The notes below the pieces were generated by a model. It saw nothing but the letters and a program-made list of their open reading frames with translations, made no database searches and was not told the DNA's origin. DNA of 57,367 bases from Candidatus Omnitrophota bacterium (GTDB taxonomy: Bacteria > Omnitrophota > Gorgyraeia > Duberdicusellales > 4484-171). The stretch spans positions 1 through 57,367 of the forward strand of contig JALOCC010000007.1 of NCBI GenBank assembly GCA_023227945.1, read 5' to 3'. Position numbers and translations under genes: made by a program. Below, in pieces: positions 45,800-54,837 of this stretch (positions are counted from its first letter, which is position 1; every line of letters begins with the position of its first letter).

Positions 45800-47224
45800 T
45801 TACGCTTGCCTTTGGCTAAGCACGAAACGAATACCTTCATCGAATGGCCTTGGAGTGTCCACATTCACCATATGGGTATTTAACGGCTTGGCTGCTAAGC
45901 CTGCCTGCTCAATGCCGATAATCGGATAAGAAAAAACGCTGCCGGTCATTTTATTTCTTACTGCCGCAATCCGTTCTGTCATTTCCTGTTTGTTCAATCC
46001 TTCCGGGCCGTTTGTCTGGTATATTCCGCTTGCACCATAATCAAGGAGCTTTAACAGTGTCTTAGCAGCATCTTCCAGTAATAACGGGTGCTTAATTTGA
46101 ACGTTATCCGCTTTAAGCGGCTCAGTCTTATCCAAGCTTGCAATAAGTTTGCTTACGGTAGTTTCTTTATCATCAGGGCCATTATAGCCATAAAGAGCGC
46201 CCAGGCGTATCACCAAGCTATCTGGAAAATTTTTTAAGGAAACTTTCTCTCCCTCTAATTTGGTCCAGCCGTAATAATTTATCGGATTAGCTTTGGAGCC
46301 GGAGCCATAAGGCCCGTTGCTTCCATCAAACACATATTCTGAAGATATATAAACAAATTTGCAATTCTTCGCATAATGCGCAATCGTCGAAACAGCATCG
46401 ACATTCAGCATACGCGCTTTATCTTTTTCCTTTTCAGCTATATCCGCATTAGCCTCACCAGCGATATAGATTACAATATCAAAATGAGGATGTTTTGCAA
46501 AATATACCTTTACTTCTTCTTCGCAGGTAACATCCAATTTGTCAAAGCCAAAAGAAGATGCTTTGCTAAAGCCCGTTCCTTTAACGTTTTTATATTCCTG
46601 AGTAAAAGTACGATAAACTGCGTTTCCAAACAGAGAACTTGCACCGATGATAAGAACAGATTTATCACGCTTATCACAATTGCTCTTTTCAATAAGAATA
46701 AATCGAAACAAGCCTGAAAGCTCAGGTATTTCTTCAAGGCCACGAAAATCTTTCATACTTATAACGCTTAAAATCGGGATAGATTTTTGTTCAACTAACT
46801 CACAAAGCGCAGAAATAATACTTTTATCTTCCAACGCTTTTCCCAGGGCAGTAATAAACAAGGTTACTTTCCCTTCCGATGCCTGAATGTCCTGGATAAT
46901 ATTTTGAAAATTAAACCCCGCCTGTTCTCTATCTGCAGCAATTAATGCCCCGATATCTAATTGGATAGCATAAATATCAAGTTTACCCCCGGAAAGACGA
47001 AGTAATACTTGAATAACTAATCTTTCTCCTTGTTCGTGGGACTGCGAAATAAATATAGCATTACCGGACAATCTGATAAGGCTCAATGCCCGAAGCACAT
47101 CCTCATCAGGACCGGAACTTTTAGCGTAAGCGCCTTTCGGATGAAAAACCTTTGCGCCTATCTTGGAATATTTTTCCTGGATATAAGTTAATATCTGTGT
47201 TGTATCGCTATTAATTTTATCCAC
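45800..47224 (-). CDS. RmlD-like SDR fused to a degenerate Clp-type AAA+ domain
   Basis: 474 residues. The C-terminal part (about 189-470) is an extended SDR of the dTDP-4-dehydrorhamnose-reductase kind: VLIIGASSLFG, FVYISSEYVFDGSNG and YYGWTKLEGEK (Tyr/Lys). The N-terminal part (about 40-180) follows the ClpB D1 domain closely (IQLDIGALIAADREQAGFNF, ILSVISMKDFRGLEEIPELS). It has no Walker A loop (ISQSHEQGERLVI stands there) and no Walker B acids (TLFITALG for LFIDELH). The AAA part therefore cannot hydrolyse ATP in the usual way. The gene lies upstream of manA in one operon. Confidence 0.72.
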   Translation of the reverse strand: MDKINSDTTQILTYIQEKYSKIGAKVFHPKGAYAKSSGPDEDVLRALSLIRLSGNAIFISQSHEQGERLVIQVLLRLSGGKLDIYAIQLDIGALIAADREQAGFNFQNIIQDIQASEGKVTLFITALGKALEDKSIISALCELVEQKSIPILSVISMKDFRGLEEIPELSGLFRFILIEKSNCDKRDKSVLIIGASSLFGNAVYRTFTQEYKNVKGTGFSKASSFGFDKLDVTCEEEVKVYFAKHPHFDIVIYIAGEANADIAEKEKDKARMLNVDAVSTIAHYAKNCKFVYISSEYVFDGSNGPYGSGSKANPINYYGWTKLEGEKVSLKNFPDSLVIRLGALYGYNGPDDKETTVSKLIASLDKTEPLKADNVQIKHPLLLEDAAKTLLKLLDYGASGIYQTNGPEGLNKQEMTERIAAVRNKMTGSVFSYPIIGIEQAGLAAKPLNTHMVNVDTPRPFDEGIRFVLSQRQA

Positions 47225-47330
47225 AATTCAGATTTCTTCCAAAAATTTAATTAAATATAACACAATAATACATAGATATCAATAAAATCTTTAAAAACAT
47301 ATCAAAAAACATACAGCGTATATTTTGCAA

Positions 47331-47714
47331 TTAATTATCAGCAGGCTTTAATTCCCAGTAAACCAGCCTGCTGGCGTTGTCAAAGTAAAGATATATTCTA
47401 TCTGATTTTAAACGATTGGTAGGATGCCGGTAAAGCAATATTTCTTTTATGCCGGCATTTTCAGGCCCTGGGCATTTTGTCAGTACCGGCTCGCTGTATT
47501 TAGCAATTACAGAACGCTTCAATTGGCCTTTAATAAGCCTGCTGTTTTTTATATCATCGCTTAATTTGTTAAAACCGCGTTCCTGCTTTGCCAGGTAAAT
47601 TTCTATCTGCTTCTGATTATCGCCAACGCGTTTGAGGGTAAGTAACTCATTCAAATGCGCTATTTTAGCGCAACCACACAACAGAATAACAACTAAATAA
47701 ACAAGTATTCGCAT
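47331..47714 (-). CDS. Small lipoprotein with BamE/SmpA-like C-terminal half
   Basis: 127 residues. Lipobox LLCGC (Cys15) after a short hydrophobic signal. The second half (SVIAKYSEPV...EILLYRHPTN...DRIYLYFDNASRLVYWEL) follows the BamE/SmpA-like pattern in which a proline after a helix is followed by three strands. It begins four bases after the YnbE-YdbL fusion gene and is the last gene of this envelope operon. Function unknown. Confidence 0.65.
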   Translation of the reverse strand: MRILVYLVVILLCGCAKIAHLNELLTLKRVGDNQKQIEIYLAKQERGFNKLSDDIKNSRLIKGQLKRSVIAKYSEPVLTKCPGPENAGIKEILLYRHPTNRLKSDRIYLYFDNASRLVYWELKPADN

Positions 47715-47718
47715 TTAC

Positions 47719-48276
47719 TTATTTCTGCTTCCAGGTATACCGGCCGCCTTCGTAAACTTCGAACCAATATCCGCTTGGAGCTCTCTTGTAGTCGTCGTCA
47801 AAAAACACCTTAGAGGTTTCTGAAACGTCAACGCCGTTTTTCTGCGCAATTGCCTTATATATCGTGCTTCTATCGGCATTTTCTTCTGCTATCGTGCTTT
47901 CTATGGTATTTTTTAAGTCAGTAAGTATATTTTCTTTTCCAATAAACTGAAGATAAGCATCTTTGTTCTCGCCGACATAACCTTTACTGAAATATTTTTC
48001 AATCGCCTCTATTCTGGTTTTTCTCCGTTCAATAGCTGCAGTAACATCAGAAGAATATTCCTGCGCATAGGCTTCACTCATCATCAAAATAGCATTTATT
48101 TGTTTCGGGGTAGAACCATAAATCTGGTCTTGGATTGACTCAACGTCCTTTGCAACATGCTGGTACACGTCAACACGCATGTTTATATCTACTTTTAGCG
48201 GCTGGGAAGTTTGAAGGTTAACTTTAGCACAGCTTATGAGTACAATCGCCGAAAGAATGAAAAATACTTTTTTCAT
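47719..48276 (-). CDS. YnbE-YdbL fusion lipoprotein
   Basis: 185 residues. The lipobox ends at Cys16 (IVLISC). Residues 17-55 (PLKVDINMRVDVYQHVAKDV) match the YnbE outer-membrane lipoprotein. Residues 85-185 (GYVGENKDAYLQFIGKEN, IAEENADRSTIYKAIAQKNG, PSGYWFEVYEGGRYTWKQ) match YdbL (DUF1318). In E. coli these are separate genes that work with YdbH in intermembrane lipid transport. Here they are one polypeptide, and a YdbH-like gene lies just upstream on the same strand. Confidence 0.82.
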   Translation of the reverse strand: MKKVFFILSAIVLISCAKVNLQTSQPLKVDINMRVDVYQHVAKDVESIQDQIYGSTPKQINAILMMSEAYAQEYSSDVTAAIERRKTRIEAIEKYFSKGYVGENKDAYLQFIGKENILTDLKNTIESTIAEENADRSTIYKAIAQKNGVDVSETSKVFFDDDYKRAPSGYWFEVYEGGRYTWKQK

Positions 48277-48297
48277 TGCATACCTCCATTACATTGC

Positions 48298-48349
48298 AGG
48301 TTACGGAAGCTAAATTTCAACCTTTCATTTATTATAACCTTCGTAACCT
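48298..48349. repeat. Fold-back AGGTTACGGAAG / CTTCGTAACCT
   Basis: Imperfect inverted repeat of 11-12 bases with a 29-base centre, placed between the YdbH-like gene and the YnbE-YdbL fusion. Same motif family as the outer arms at 31763-31868. Confidence 0.65.
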
Positions 48350-48363
48350 AAAATTAAAGATTC

Positions 48364-49509
48364 TTATTGCTTGCCACTGCCTAAAATGTCATGCAAATTG
48401 ACAGTTATATTCCTTTTACCCATTGTATCCGACGTAAAATCCAGATTAAGGTTTAATGCGCTAGCTTCTTTCTTAGCACTGATAATTCCTATATTATACT
48501 CATAATTCTTGAAATTATCAATCAAAGCATTGTAAGAAGCGGCATCAAGATAGGTTTTTAAAAACGCAAACGAAGATTCTTTTTTTACGTTTATGAAACC
48601 ATTTCCTTTGTTCTTAAAGTCTGCCTTGATTTCACTTATCCTGAATGCGCTTACGCAAGCCTTCAGCGCACCGTCGAATAACCCCTTGAAAGAGGCTTCT
48701 TCAGAAGCAAATATGTCAACCATCTTCTCGAATGAAGCGTCCTGGAATTTAGCAGCAAAACAAAATTTATCATACTCTGCAAAATCGCATTTCGCGCTCA
48801 CTAACGCGTTCGCGCCTAAAAATTGATTTTTCGCTCTTGGAAAAAGCAGTTGGTTTACATTTGACTTTACGGGTATAAGGAAATCTGTAAACCTTTTATC
48901 TTTAATCCTTAGGCTTGGGATTTTAAGCAAATATTTGTTTTTTCTAAATTTATTAAGGCTCAAATTAGAGATTTCGAAATCCTGCGAGCTAATATCAAGG
49001 TTAGCGACGCTTGCATCATTTATAAAAAATGTAGCCGAGTTCATATCGGCAATAATTGAGAAACTTGAATTTATCTCCAAAGATTTATCCTTTAACGCAA
49101 TATTTATATTTTGTAAATTTAACCGGAGTGGTTTAGCAAAAAACGGAAACCCAGCGAGGGTTGATTTTTTACCCGAAGCGTTCTTTAGATTTTCAAGCGA
49201 CTTTATTTTTAAAGTAACATCCGATAAAATAACATCGCTAAGATAAAGATATGGCTTTTCCTTTTGAGCCTTAAATTTTATTGTTATGTTTTTTGCAATT
49301 ACATTAAAATCTTTAGCGTTTACCGCGGCACCTTCAATGCTTACAGAATTAAACCATAAGTTTGCCTTTTTGATTTTAAATTCTGCCTTTAAGCTTTTAC
49401 TTGCATAACTTTCAAGGTAAATTTTAAAGATATGATTTCTAAAACCAATTAGCGATAAAATTAATATTATCGAAACAAATAGAAAAATTTTAAATATTTT
49501 ACCCATCAT
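48364..49509 (-). CDS. YdbH-like (AsmA-superfamily) intermembrane protein
   Basis: 381 residues. One N-terminal membrane helix (FKIFLFVSIILILSLIGF) is followed by a beta-rich repeat region expected to lie in the periplasm. The C-terminal part FKGLFDGALKACVSA, then LKTYLDAASYNALIDNFKNY and DFTSDTMGKRNITVNLH, follows the YdbH C-terminal domain. It is much shorter than E. coli YdbH (about 880), so if it bridges the periplasm it may need partners or multimers. Its start overlaps the end of the hydrolase gene by one base. Confidence 0.78.
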   Translation of the reverse strand: MMGKIFKIFLFVSIILILSLIGFRNHIFKIYLESYASKSLKAEFKIKKANLWFNSVSIEGAAVNAKDFNVIAKNITIKFKAQKEKPYLYLSDVILSDVTLKIKSLENLKNASGKKSTLAGFPFFAKPLRLNLQNINIALKDKSLEINSSFSIIADMNSATFFINDASVANLDISSQDFEISNLSLNKFRKNKYLLKIPSLRIKDKRFTDFLIPVKSNVNQLLFPRAKNQFLGANALVSAKCDFAEYDKFCFAAKFQDASFEKMVDIFASEEASFKGLFDGALKACVSAFRISEIKADFKNKGNGFINVKKESSFAFLKTYLDAASYNALIDNFKNYEYNIGIISAKKEASALNLNLDFTSDTMGKRNITVNLHDILGSGKQ

Positions 49510-50324
49510 TACTTAAGCCCTTCTATGAATTCCCGGATATGATTTTTATAATCTTTCCCTGAATCAAGAAATGCGCTGTTGTGGCTTCCGCTGATAGCTA
49601 CGAGCATCTTCGGATCCTTTGCGGATTCGTATAACTTTTGCGCGTGTTTAAAAGGAATCATTTCATCGTCTTTACTGTGGACAATCAATTTTGGAATAGT
49701 CAATTTTCCTATTCGGGATACAGAATTAAATTTATCGCCGACAAAAAAAGATGGCAAAAACGGGTATATATCTTTTGCAACATCACGCACGCTACTGAAT
49801 GTTTCTTCGGTTATAATTGCCAATACATCAACCTGCGTAGCCAATTCAAATGCAACTGCCCCGCCTAATGATTCTCCGTAAAGTATTATCGAGGATGGTT
49901 TTATCTTAAGTTTATCAATAAGATAACCATAGGAAGCTCTTGCGTCAAGATAAAACCCTGTTTCCGAGGGTTTACCTTCGCTGTTTCCATATCCTCTGTA
50001 GTCAATTATAAAAATATTTAAACCTAAATCGTGAAAAATTTTTATTTTATCCAGCCTGTGGCTGATATTACCGGCGTTTCCGTGGAAAAACAAGATAGCG
50101 TACTTTGCGTTTTTAGACGGGATAAACCAGCCATTTATCTTTTTGTTATCCTGAGTTGCAAAATAAATATCTTCGTAAGAAAGGCCGATTTCTTGCGGAG
50201 TGTAGTTGATTTCTCTAAAGGGGAAGAATAGATTTCTTTGCTCAAGATATTTTACGTAAATTGCAAGCGAAACTATTCCCAATATTATATAGATGATAAC
50301 TCGAAGCATCAGCTTATTGAGCAT
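49509..50324 (-). CDS. Membrane-anchored alpha/beta hydrolase, BEM46/YfhR-like
   Basis: 271 residues. An N-terminal membrane helix (VIIYIILGIVSLAIYVKYLE) precedes a serine hydrolase domain: AILFFHGNAGNISHRLDKI, DYRGYGNSEGKP, ILYGESLGGAVAFELA (nucleophile), LIVHSKDDEMIPFKHA (Asp) and GSHNSAF (His). The substrate is not known for this family. It forms an operon with the membrane protein before it and the YdbH-like gene after it. Confidence 0.9.
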   Translation of the reverse strand: MLNKLMLRVIIYIILGIVSLAIYVKYLEQRNLFFPFREINYTPQEIGLSYEDIYFATQDNKKINGWFIPSKNAKYAILFFHGNAGNISHRLDKIKIFHDLGLNIFIIDYRGYGNSEGKPSETGFYLDARASYGYLIDKLKIKPSSIILYGESLGGAVAFELATQVDVLAIITEETFSSVRDVAKDIYPFLPSFFVGDKFNSVSRIGKLTIPKLIVHSKDDEMIPFKHAQKLYESAKDPKMLVAISGSHNSAFLDSGKDYKNHIREFIEGLK

Positions 50325-50327
50325 CTT

Positions 50328-51002
50328 TCAGGAAGGGACTTTTTCCCCTTTTAATATTTCGGGGATATCAGATGTATCTATACGCAGGCCACCGTCATGC
50401 TCTATTTTAATGGTGTAAATTACGCCGGGTATGAACTTTGTGCCTGGGGCTTCTATCTGGGCATTTTTAATACCTTTACTTAACCCCGCTCTTGAACTAA
50501 GGGCATACCCCCAGAAATTTTTCCAGATTTTTTCTTCAAAACGGTTTCGTGAATTTGAAATTTTATACCCTCTTGGAACTTCGTTTACGTTTGCCAAATC
50601 AAAAACCTCGGTATTTTTGTCATTCAGCATAAATACTTTCCAGAAAAGATAAATACTTTTTCCACGCAGGCTGTCTCCCGCCTCAACATAAGAATCATTA
50701 AAGCGTATAACCATTGACTGAAACTGAATCAGATTTCCGGTAAAAGTAAAATATTTTGGCGTAAGTGGTTTGCCTTTAACATCAAACTCAACGAATTTTA
50801 TAGTAGTAAAATCGCGATTTGCAAGCATGTCGTGCTTTACGTTAGTAACCATAACCTGCGCAACGCGCGAATCAGCGTTTAAACGGCTGATAACCTGTTT
50901 TAAAATCTGATTTTCAATAAAATACCTGAGGCCAAAATGATAGAAAACAAAACCCAAGGCTATTATTAGGATAAGAATCGTTAAGTATTTTATCTTTCGC
51001 AT
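50328..51002 (-). CDS. Hypothetical inner-membrane-anchored protein
   Basis: 224 residues. One N-terminal membrane helix (YLTILILIIALGFVFYHFGL), the rest probably periplasmic and beta-rich. Motifs of note: SRVAQVMVTNVKHDMLANRD and SRNRFEEKIWKNFWGYALSS. I do not recognise a family. It sits three bases upstream of the hydrolase and is the first gene of the envelope operon; the AsmA-like gene two positions on hints at a lipid- or envelope-related role. Confidence 0.7.
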   Translation of the reverse strand: MRKIKYLTILILIIALGFVFYHFGLRYFIENQILKQVISRLNADSRVAQVMVTNVKHDMLANRDFTTIKFVEFDVKGKPLTPKYFTFTGNLIQFQSMVIRFNDSYVEAGDSLRGKSIYLFWKVFMLNDKNTEVFDLANVNEVPRGYKISNSRNRFEEKIWKNFWGYALSSRAGLSKGIKNAQIEAPGTKFIPGVIYTIKIEHDGGLRIDTSDIPEILKGEKVPS

Positions 51003-51099
51003 ATCTAATTCCTATGTTCCTATGAGTTTGACGATGTCACAAATTTCATTGCTATAGCATTAAAATTTGTGACCAATTTAAAGAAGTGATCGCCAAGAA

Positions 51100-51477
51100 T
51101 TATGATTCAACCGCACCTATCCCTGTGTTTCCGGAGTTTCTTATCAGCACAAGAATCGCTGATTGCGAAGCAACCATATAGTTTTTTTTATTGAAAGTAA
51201 TTTCTATTGCCTGGTCGCGTAAAAATATGCAGTAATCCCCTGTTTTTGCTTGAAGCGGAAAATATTTCTTTTTTGGAGTGTTGCCAGCCCAGGGTTCATC
51301 TTCGAGAAGCGCAGGGTCATAAACCGGGTATCCTGGCCCAATCTGAACGATTTTTCCTGTTTGGACCTTTTCTTTTTCCCGGACGTTTTGCGGAAGATAA
51401 AGCCCTGATTCAGTCTTTTCGCCCTCATCAGGCTCAATTAGCACTTTGTCACCGACTAGAAGTAGTTGTTTAGGCAT
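51100..51477 (-). CDS. GroES-like co-chaperonin, orphan and extended
   Basis: 125 residues, longer than the usual 95. GroES fold: LVGDKVLIEPDEGEKTESGL at the start, TGKIVQIGPGYPVYDP, and GDYCIFLRDQAIEI followed by the YMVASQSAILVLI end. An insert (ALLEDEPWAGNTPKKKYFPL) lies in the middle, and the mobile-loop region is charged. No groEL lies in the window, so it may be a second co-chaperonin with a special client. Confidence 0.83.
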   Translation of the reverse strand: MPKQLLLVGDKVLIEPDEGEKTESGLYLPQNVREKEKVQTGKIVQIGPGYPVYDPALLEDEPWAGNTPKKKYFPLQAKTGDYCIFLRDQAIEITFNKKNYMVASQSAILVLIRNSGNTGIGAVES

Positions 51478-51575
51478 ATTTTACACGAATAGCCATGAAT
51501 CTGGGACGAATTCCCACAAATTTAATAGCTACACGTAATGATATTATAATATAAACATTAGATTATACAACCCCC

Positions 51576-51603
51576 TTGAATTCGCAGGTAAAAGTGATAT
51601 ATT
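51576..51603 (+). promoter_or_regulatory. Promoter for the small membrane protein gene
   Basis: TTGAAT, 16 bases, TATATT on the plus strand, about 70 bases before the ATG at 51676, which has ACAGGGAGGTGG in front of it. Good match to a sigma-70 promoter. Confidence 0.55.
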
Positions 51604-51675
51604 TTGGATATGTAAGTTAAGTACAAGAAATCTGAAACTTAATTTTTACTATAGAAACACACAGGGAGGTGGAAG

Positions 51676-52038
51676 ATGGAAATGCAGGTGGCTAGGCCTA
51701 AGGTGTATCCATGGTTTGTTGCTTATTGCATTTTAATGTGCGTGTTGTATTTGTTTGTAACAGGCATGGGATTTATGTATCCGAAACTTGCTGAATTAGC
51801 TGGTAGCAGCGAAAGAATGGCTACGGCTACGTTCTTTGGCCCGCTTTACTCAATTTTCGGCTTAATTTTCTTTTTCGCTTATTTGATAGCGCTGTTTCTT
51901 AAGCCCGGGCCAGGCGTGTGGGTATATGATTTGGTATTAATTTGTTTCGGAATGACCAGCTGTTGTTGCTTACCCATAACCATACCTTTGCTTATTTTCT
52001 GGATAAAACCGGAAACTAAGAAATATTTTGGTAGGTAA
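51676..52038 (+). CDS. Small multi-pass membrane protein
   Basis: 120 residues with three or four membrane helices (FVAYCILMCVLYLFVTGMGF; FGPLYSIFGLIFFFAYLIAL; then FGMTSCCCLPITIPLLIFWI with a CCC run). No family recognised. A promoter and a strong GGGAGGTGG site precede it. Downstream lies another small membrane protein in the same direction. Confidence 0.75.
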   Translation: MEMQVARPKVYPWFVAYCILMCVLYLFVTGMGFMYPKLAELAGSSERMATATFFGPLYSIFGLIFFFAYLIALFLKPGPGVWVYDLVLICFGMTSCCCLPITIPLLIFWIKPETKKYFGR

Positions 52039-52093
52039 TAACATGAATGACCACAAATTAGAAACAAATTAGTAGCAATTCGTGTTTAAAAAA

Positions 52094-52480
52094 ATGAAAA
52101 AAATAGCCATATCCCCTTCTCTAATCCTTCGCACTATTGCCAGCGGTATACTGTTATGTTCTTTTGCTTCAGGCATCGCTTTATACTTTTTTAGAATAGA
52201 CTTCCTTGAACTTTTACCAAAAACACATTTTTGTTTATTTCATCTTCTAACCGGCTTCAATTGCCCTTTTTGCGGCACCACAAGAGCATTTTTAGCGCTA
52301 GGCCAGCTAAAAATTATGAAAGCAATTTCCTTTAATCCCCTTTCAATGATATTACTGGCTGTAATAATTATTTATTTATGCTTTAAGAAAATTCCATTAT
52401 GGTTACAGTATAAAGCCTGGGCTTATTTATTTGCATTTGTTGTAGTCATAACCTGGGCGATACGGCTGGTTAAATTATAA
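52094..52480 (+). CDS. DUF2752 membrane protein
   Basis: 128 residues from MKKIAISPS; an in-frame GTG twelve bases upstream is in repeat-like sequence. The family mark is FNCPFCGTTRAFLALGQLKI in which CPxCGxTR precedes helix two; three membrane helices in all. DUF2752 proteins are small inner-membrane proteins of unknown role. It converges with the spermidine-synthase-like gene, ending 12 bases from its stop. Confidence 0.88.
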   Translation: MKKIAISPSLILRTIASGILLCSFASGIALYFFRIDFLELLPKTHFCLFHLLTGFNCPFCGTTRAFLALGQLKIMKAISFNPLSMILLAVIIIYLCFKKIPLWLQYKAWAYLFAFVVVITWAIRLVKL

Positions 52481-52492
52481 ATTTTAGTGATT

Positions 52493-54790
52493 CTATCTGC
52501 TTTTACTGGCGGAGCCGGATAATAAAAGAAACCAAACAAATAAATTCATTCCTGCTATCAATAAACAAGTCTGCAAGACACCTATCACGGGGATTAGAAA
52601 AATAGCAGTTGCAAAAGCAGCGATACAAGAGCCGAAAAGATCCAAGGCATAAGTTAAGCCGCCGATTCTCGCGCAATCTTCTTCTCTTTTCAAGCAAACC
52701 TTATTCACGTAAGAAAATTGCGCACCACACAAAATACCGCAAATTGCCGGAAGCAGTATGAAGATTACATTTTCGCCTAATTTGTTTATTGAGGAAGATT
52801 TTGTGTTAATAAGTAAATTAAAAATAAAAGGCAAAATTAACGCGTACACAAAAATTAGAAATTGCATTAACCTAAGTGCCTTAAACGCTTCTTTAAAGAT
52901 TGAAAACTCTACAGCGCAATAACTGCCTAATACAAGCCCGGCCATAAACGCGCTTAAGATAAAACCTAATTTGTAAAACAAATAACCATAGATAATTTGA
53001 AAAGTAAGCAAAATTACAATTTGAATAGCCATTGCGCTAAAGCCTGTAACTGCCACAGAAAAAAGGCTGACTTCATTTCGAAAACTAATATATTTTAATC
53101 TCCCAAATCCGACAAGGCCTGTAAGAAGCACAAAACCTGCAAAAATCATCCACACATTTAGCGCATTTACTGATTTTAGAAGCCAGGTAAATACTGAATC
53201 CTTAAAATACGTTGTCCAGAATACCAGGTTATAAAAATATCCAGTTGGCTTTAAATCATAATTTGGTGCAGCATTGTTCTTTTCTTTTAAAACATTTTCA
53301 ATGTATGAAATCCTCTGCGCGGATAATTTGGAAAATAAATAATATTCTCTGACATATTTTGTATCAATATTTCGCTCATTTAAGCGTTTCAAAATTTCCT
53401 TATAGTCATAAGTTAAGTAATCTTTGCGGTTTGAAGCTATGAAATATGTCGTATCTGCGGGAATTATTTTTATATCGGAAAAATTTTGGTTAAGTGAAGC
53501 ATAGATTGATTGTAAAAAATATTTCAATTCCCGGTTTAGATAGTTTTCTGAGGAATTAAGTGAAAAAGAAACAACGCCTTTATCGTTAAGCATATTCTTA
53601 AGCTGCCCAAAAAACTCAACGGTATAGTAGCGGTTTATTTGGGCGCTTAACGGAGAGCCAGCATGAATAAGGATGCAATCATATTTTGCTTTTCCTGATT
53701 TTACGAAAAATCTGGCATCAATATTTTTTATGTTTACTTTTTTGTCGTTTAAGCCATTACGAAAATCTTGCGGAAGGTGTTTTTTTGCAAGATTAATAAT
53801 TAACGGGTCTATTTCAAGGTAATCAACCTGCTTAACCGGATATTTTAAGATTTCATCAAGCAATCCCCCAATACCTCCCCCAATTAAAAGAACAGTTTTA
53901 GGATTCGGGTGCATAAGTAAAGCAAAATGCACGCTCTCCTCGGCAATCATTTTGTTGTCCGGTATCGCGGCAGACAAAAGCCCGTTTTCAAAAAATACTA
54001 TTTGGCTGCCGCGCTTTGCTACGGTTATATTTGCATAGATTGAATTTTTTGAATCAATAACCTTATATCCTTTCCATTGAATACTGGATACATAAGAATT
54101 AATCTTTTCAATTCCGGAAACCATTAGCAATAGAGAAAACGCAATAATAAGCGCAGCACAAATCGCCATAAAAGCTTTCCGGAAACGTTCTTGAGAAAAG
54201 AAAACCAAAAAAAGCGCAAAGATAAGGCTAAAAATAGACAGAAATACGATAATTTCAAGCGAATCAAACAAGCGCACAAGAAAAAAACTAACTAATATTC
54301 CTGCAATACCTGAACCTATTGCTTCCAGAATATATACGCCGGAAATTTTACCGGAAATAGCTTTAATCTTTGTGGCATAAAGGTTACAGGCAAGCGCAAA
54401 CATATATCCGAAAAATATACACACAGGAAAAAGTAATACAAAGCTTGCTGCGGCAATAGGAAATAGTGAAACTATTTCTCCTACATTGAAATTCATTATT
54501 GTTTTAGAAAGGCGTATGAAGACAAGACAAACAGGCAGAAACAAGCTTAAAGCAATAAGGCACAATGAAAATAAAGTAACTTTCTGTGTTATTCGTCTAG
54601 AAAAAATACCGAACGTGAAACTTCCGATTGCGACTGAAATCAGCCAGCTTGCGAAAATAAAACCGATAGACAATTCGTTTCCGTAAAAAACAACCAGGAA
54701 TTCTCTTATAAATACAATTTGTGTGCTAAGAGCGACAAATCCGGAAAGAATTATTGAAAAACCAATTATGCGATTTAAATGTTTATTCAT
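52493..54790 (-). CDS. Membrane-embedded spermidine-synthase-like protein
   Basis: 765 residues. About seven membrane helices (1-225) resembling a half transporter, an aminopropyltransferase-like Rossmann domain (about 230-520) with VLLIGGGIGGLLDEILKYPV and YLEIDPLIINLAKKHLP, and a further seven helices at the C-terminus. Such fused proteins are found in many environmental genomes; substrates are unproven and need not be polyamines. The gene starts 47 bases from the CcdA/TauE-like gene end. Confidence 0.88.
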   Translation of the reverse strand: MNKHLNRIIGFSIILSGFVALSTQIVFIREFLVVFYGNELSIGFIFASWLISVAIGSFTFGIFSRRITQKVTLFSLCLIALSLFLPVCLVFIRLSKTIMNFNVGEIVSLFPIAAASFVLLFPVCIFFGYMFALACNLYATKIKAISGKISGVYILEAIGSGIAGILVSFFLVRLFDSLEIIVFLSIFSLIFALFLVFFSQERFRKAFMAICAALIIAFSLLLMVSGIEKINSYVSSIQWKGYKVIDSKNSIYANITVAKRGSQIVFFENGLLSAAIPDNKMIAEESVHFALLMHPNPKTVLLIGGGIGGLLDEILKYPVKQVDYLEIDPLIINLAKKHLPQDFRNGLNDKKVNIKNIDARFFVKSGKAKYDCILIHAGSPLSAQINRYYTVEFFGQLKNMLNDKGVVSFSLNSSENYLNRELKYFLQSIYASLNQNFSDIKIIPADTTYFIASNRKDYLTYDYKEILKRLNERNIDTKYVREYYLFSKLSAQRISYIENVLKEKNNAAPNYDLKPTGYFYNLVFWTTYFKDSVFTWLLKSVNALNVWMIFAGFVLLTGLVGFGRLKYISFRNEVSLFSVAVTGFSAMAIQIVILLTFQIIYGYLFYKLGFILSAFMAGLVLGSYCAVEFSIFKEAFKALRLMQFLIFVYALILPFIFNLLINTKSSSINKLGENVIFILLPAICGILCGAQFSYVNKVCLKREEDCARIGGLTYALDLFGSCIAAFATAIFLIPVIGVLQTCLLIAGMNLFVWFLLLSGSASKSR

Positions 54791-54837
54791 AAACTTAAGC
54801 TAAGATGACGGATGGCGGTTGAGCAAATAGATATCTA

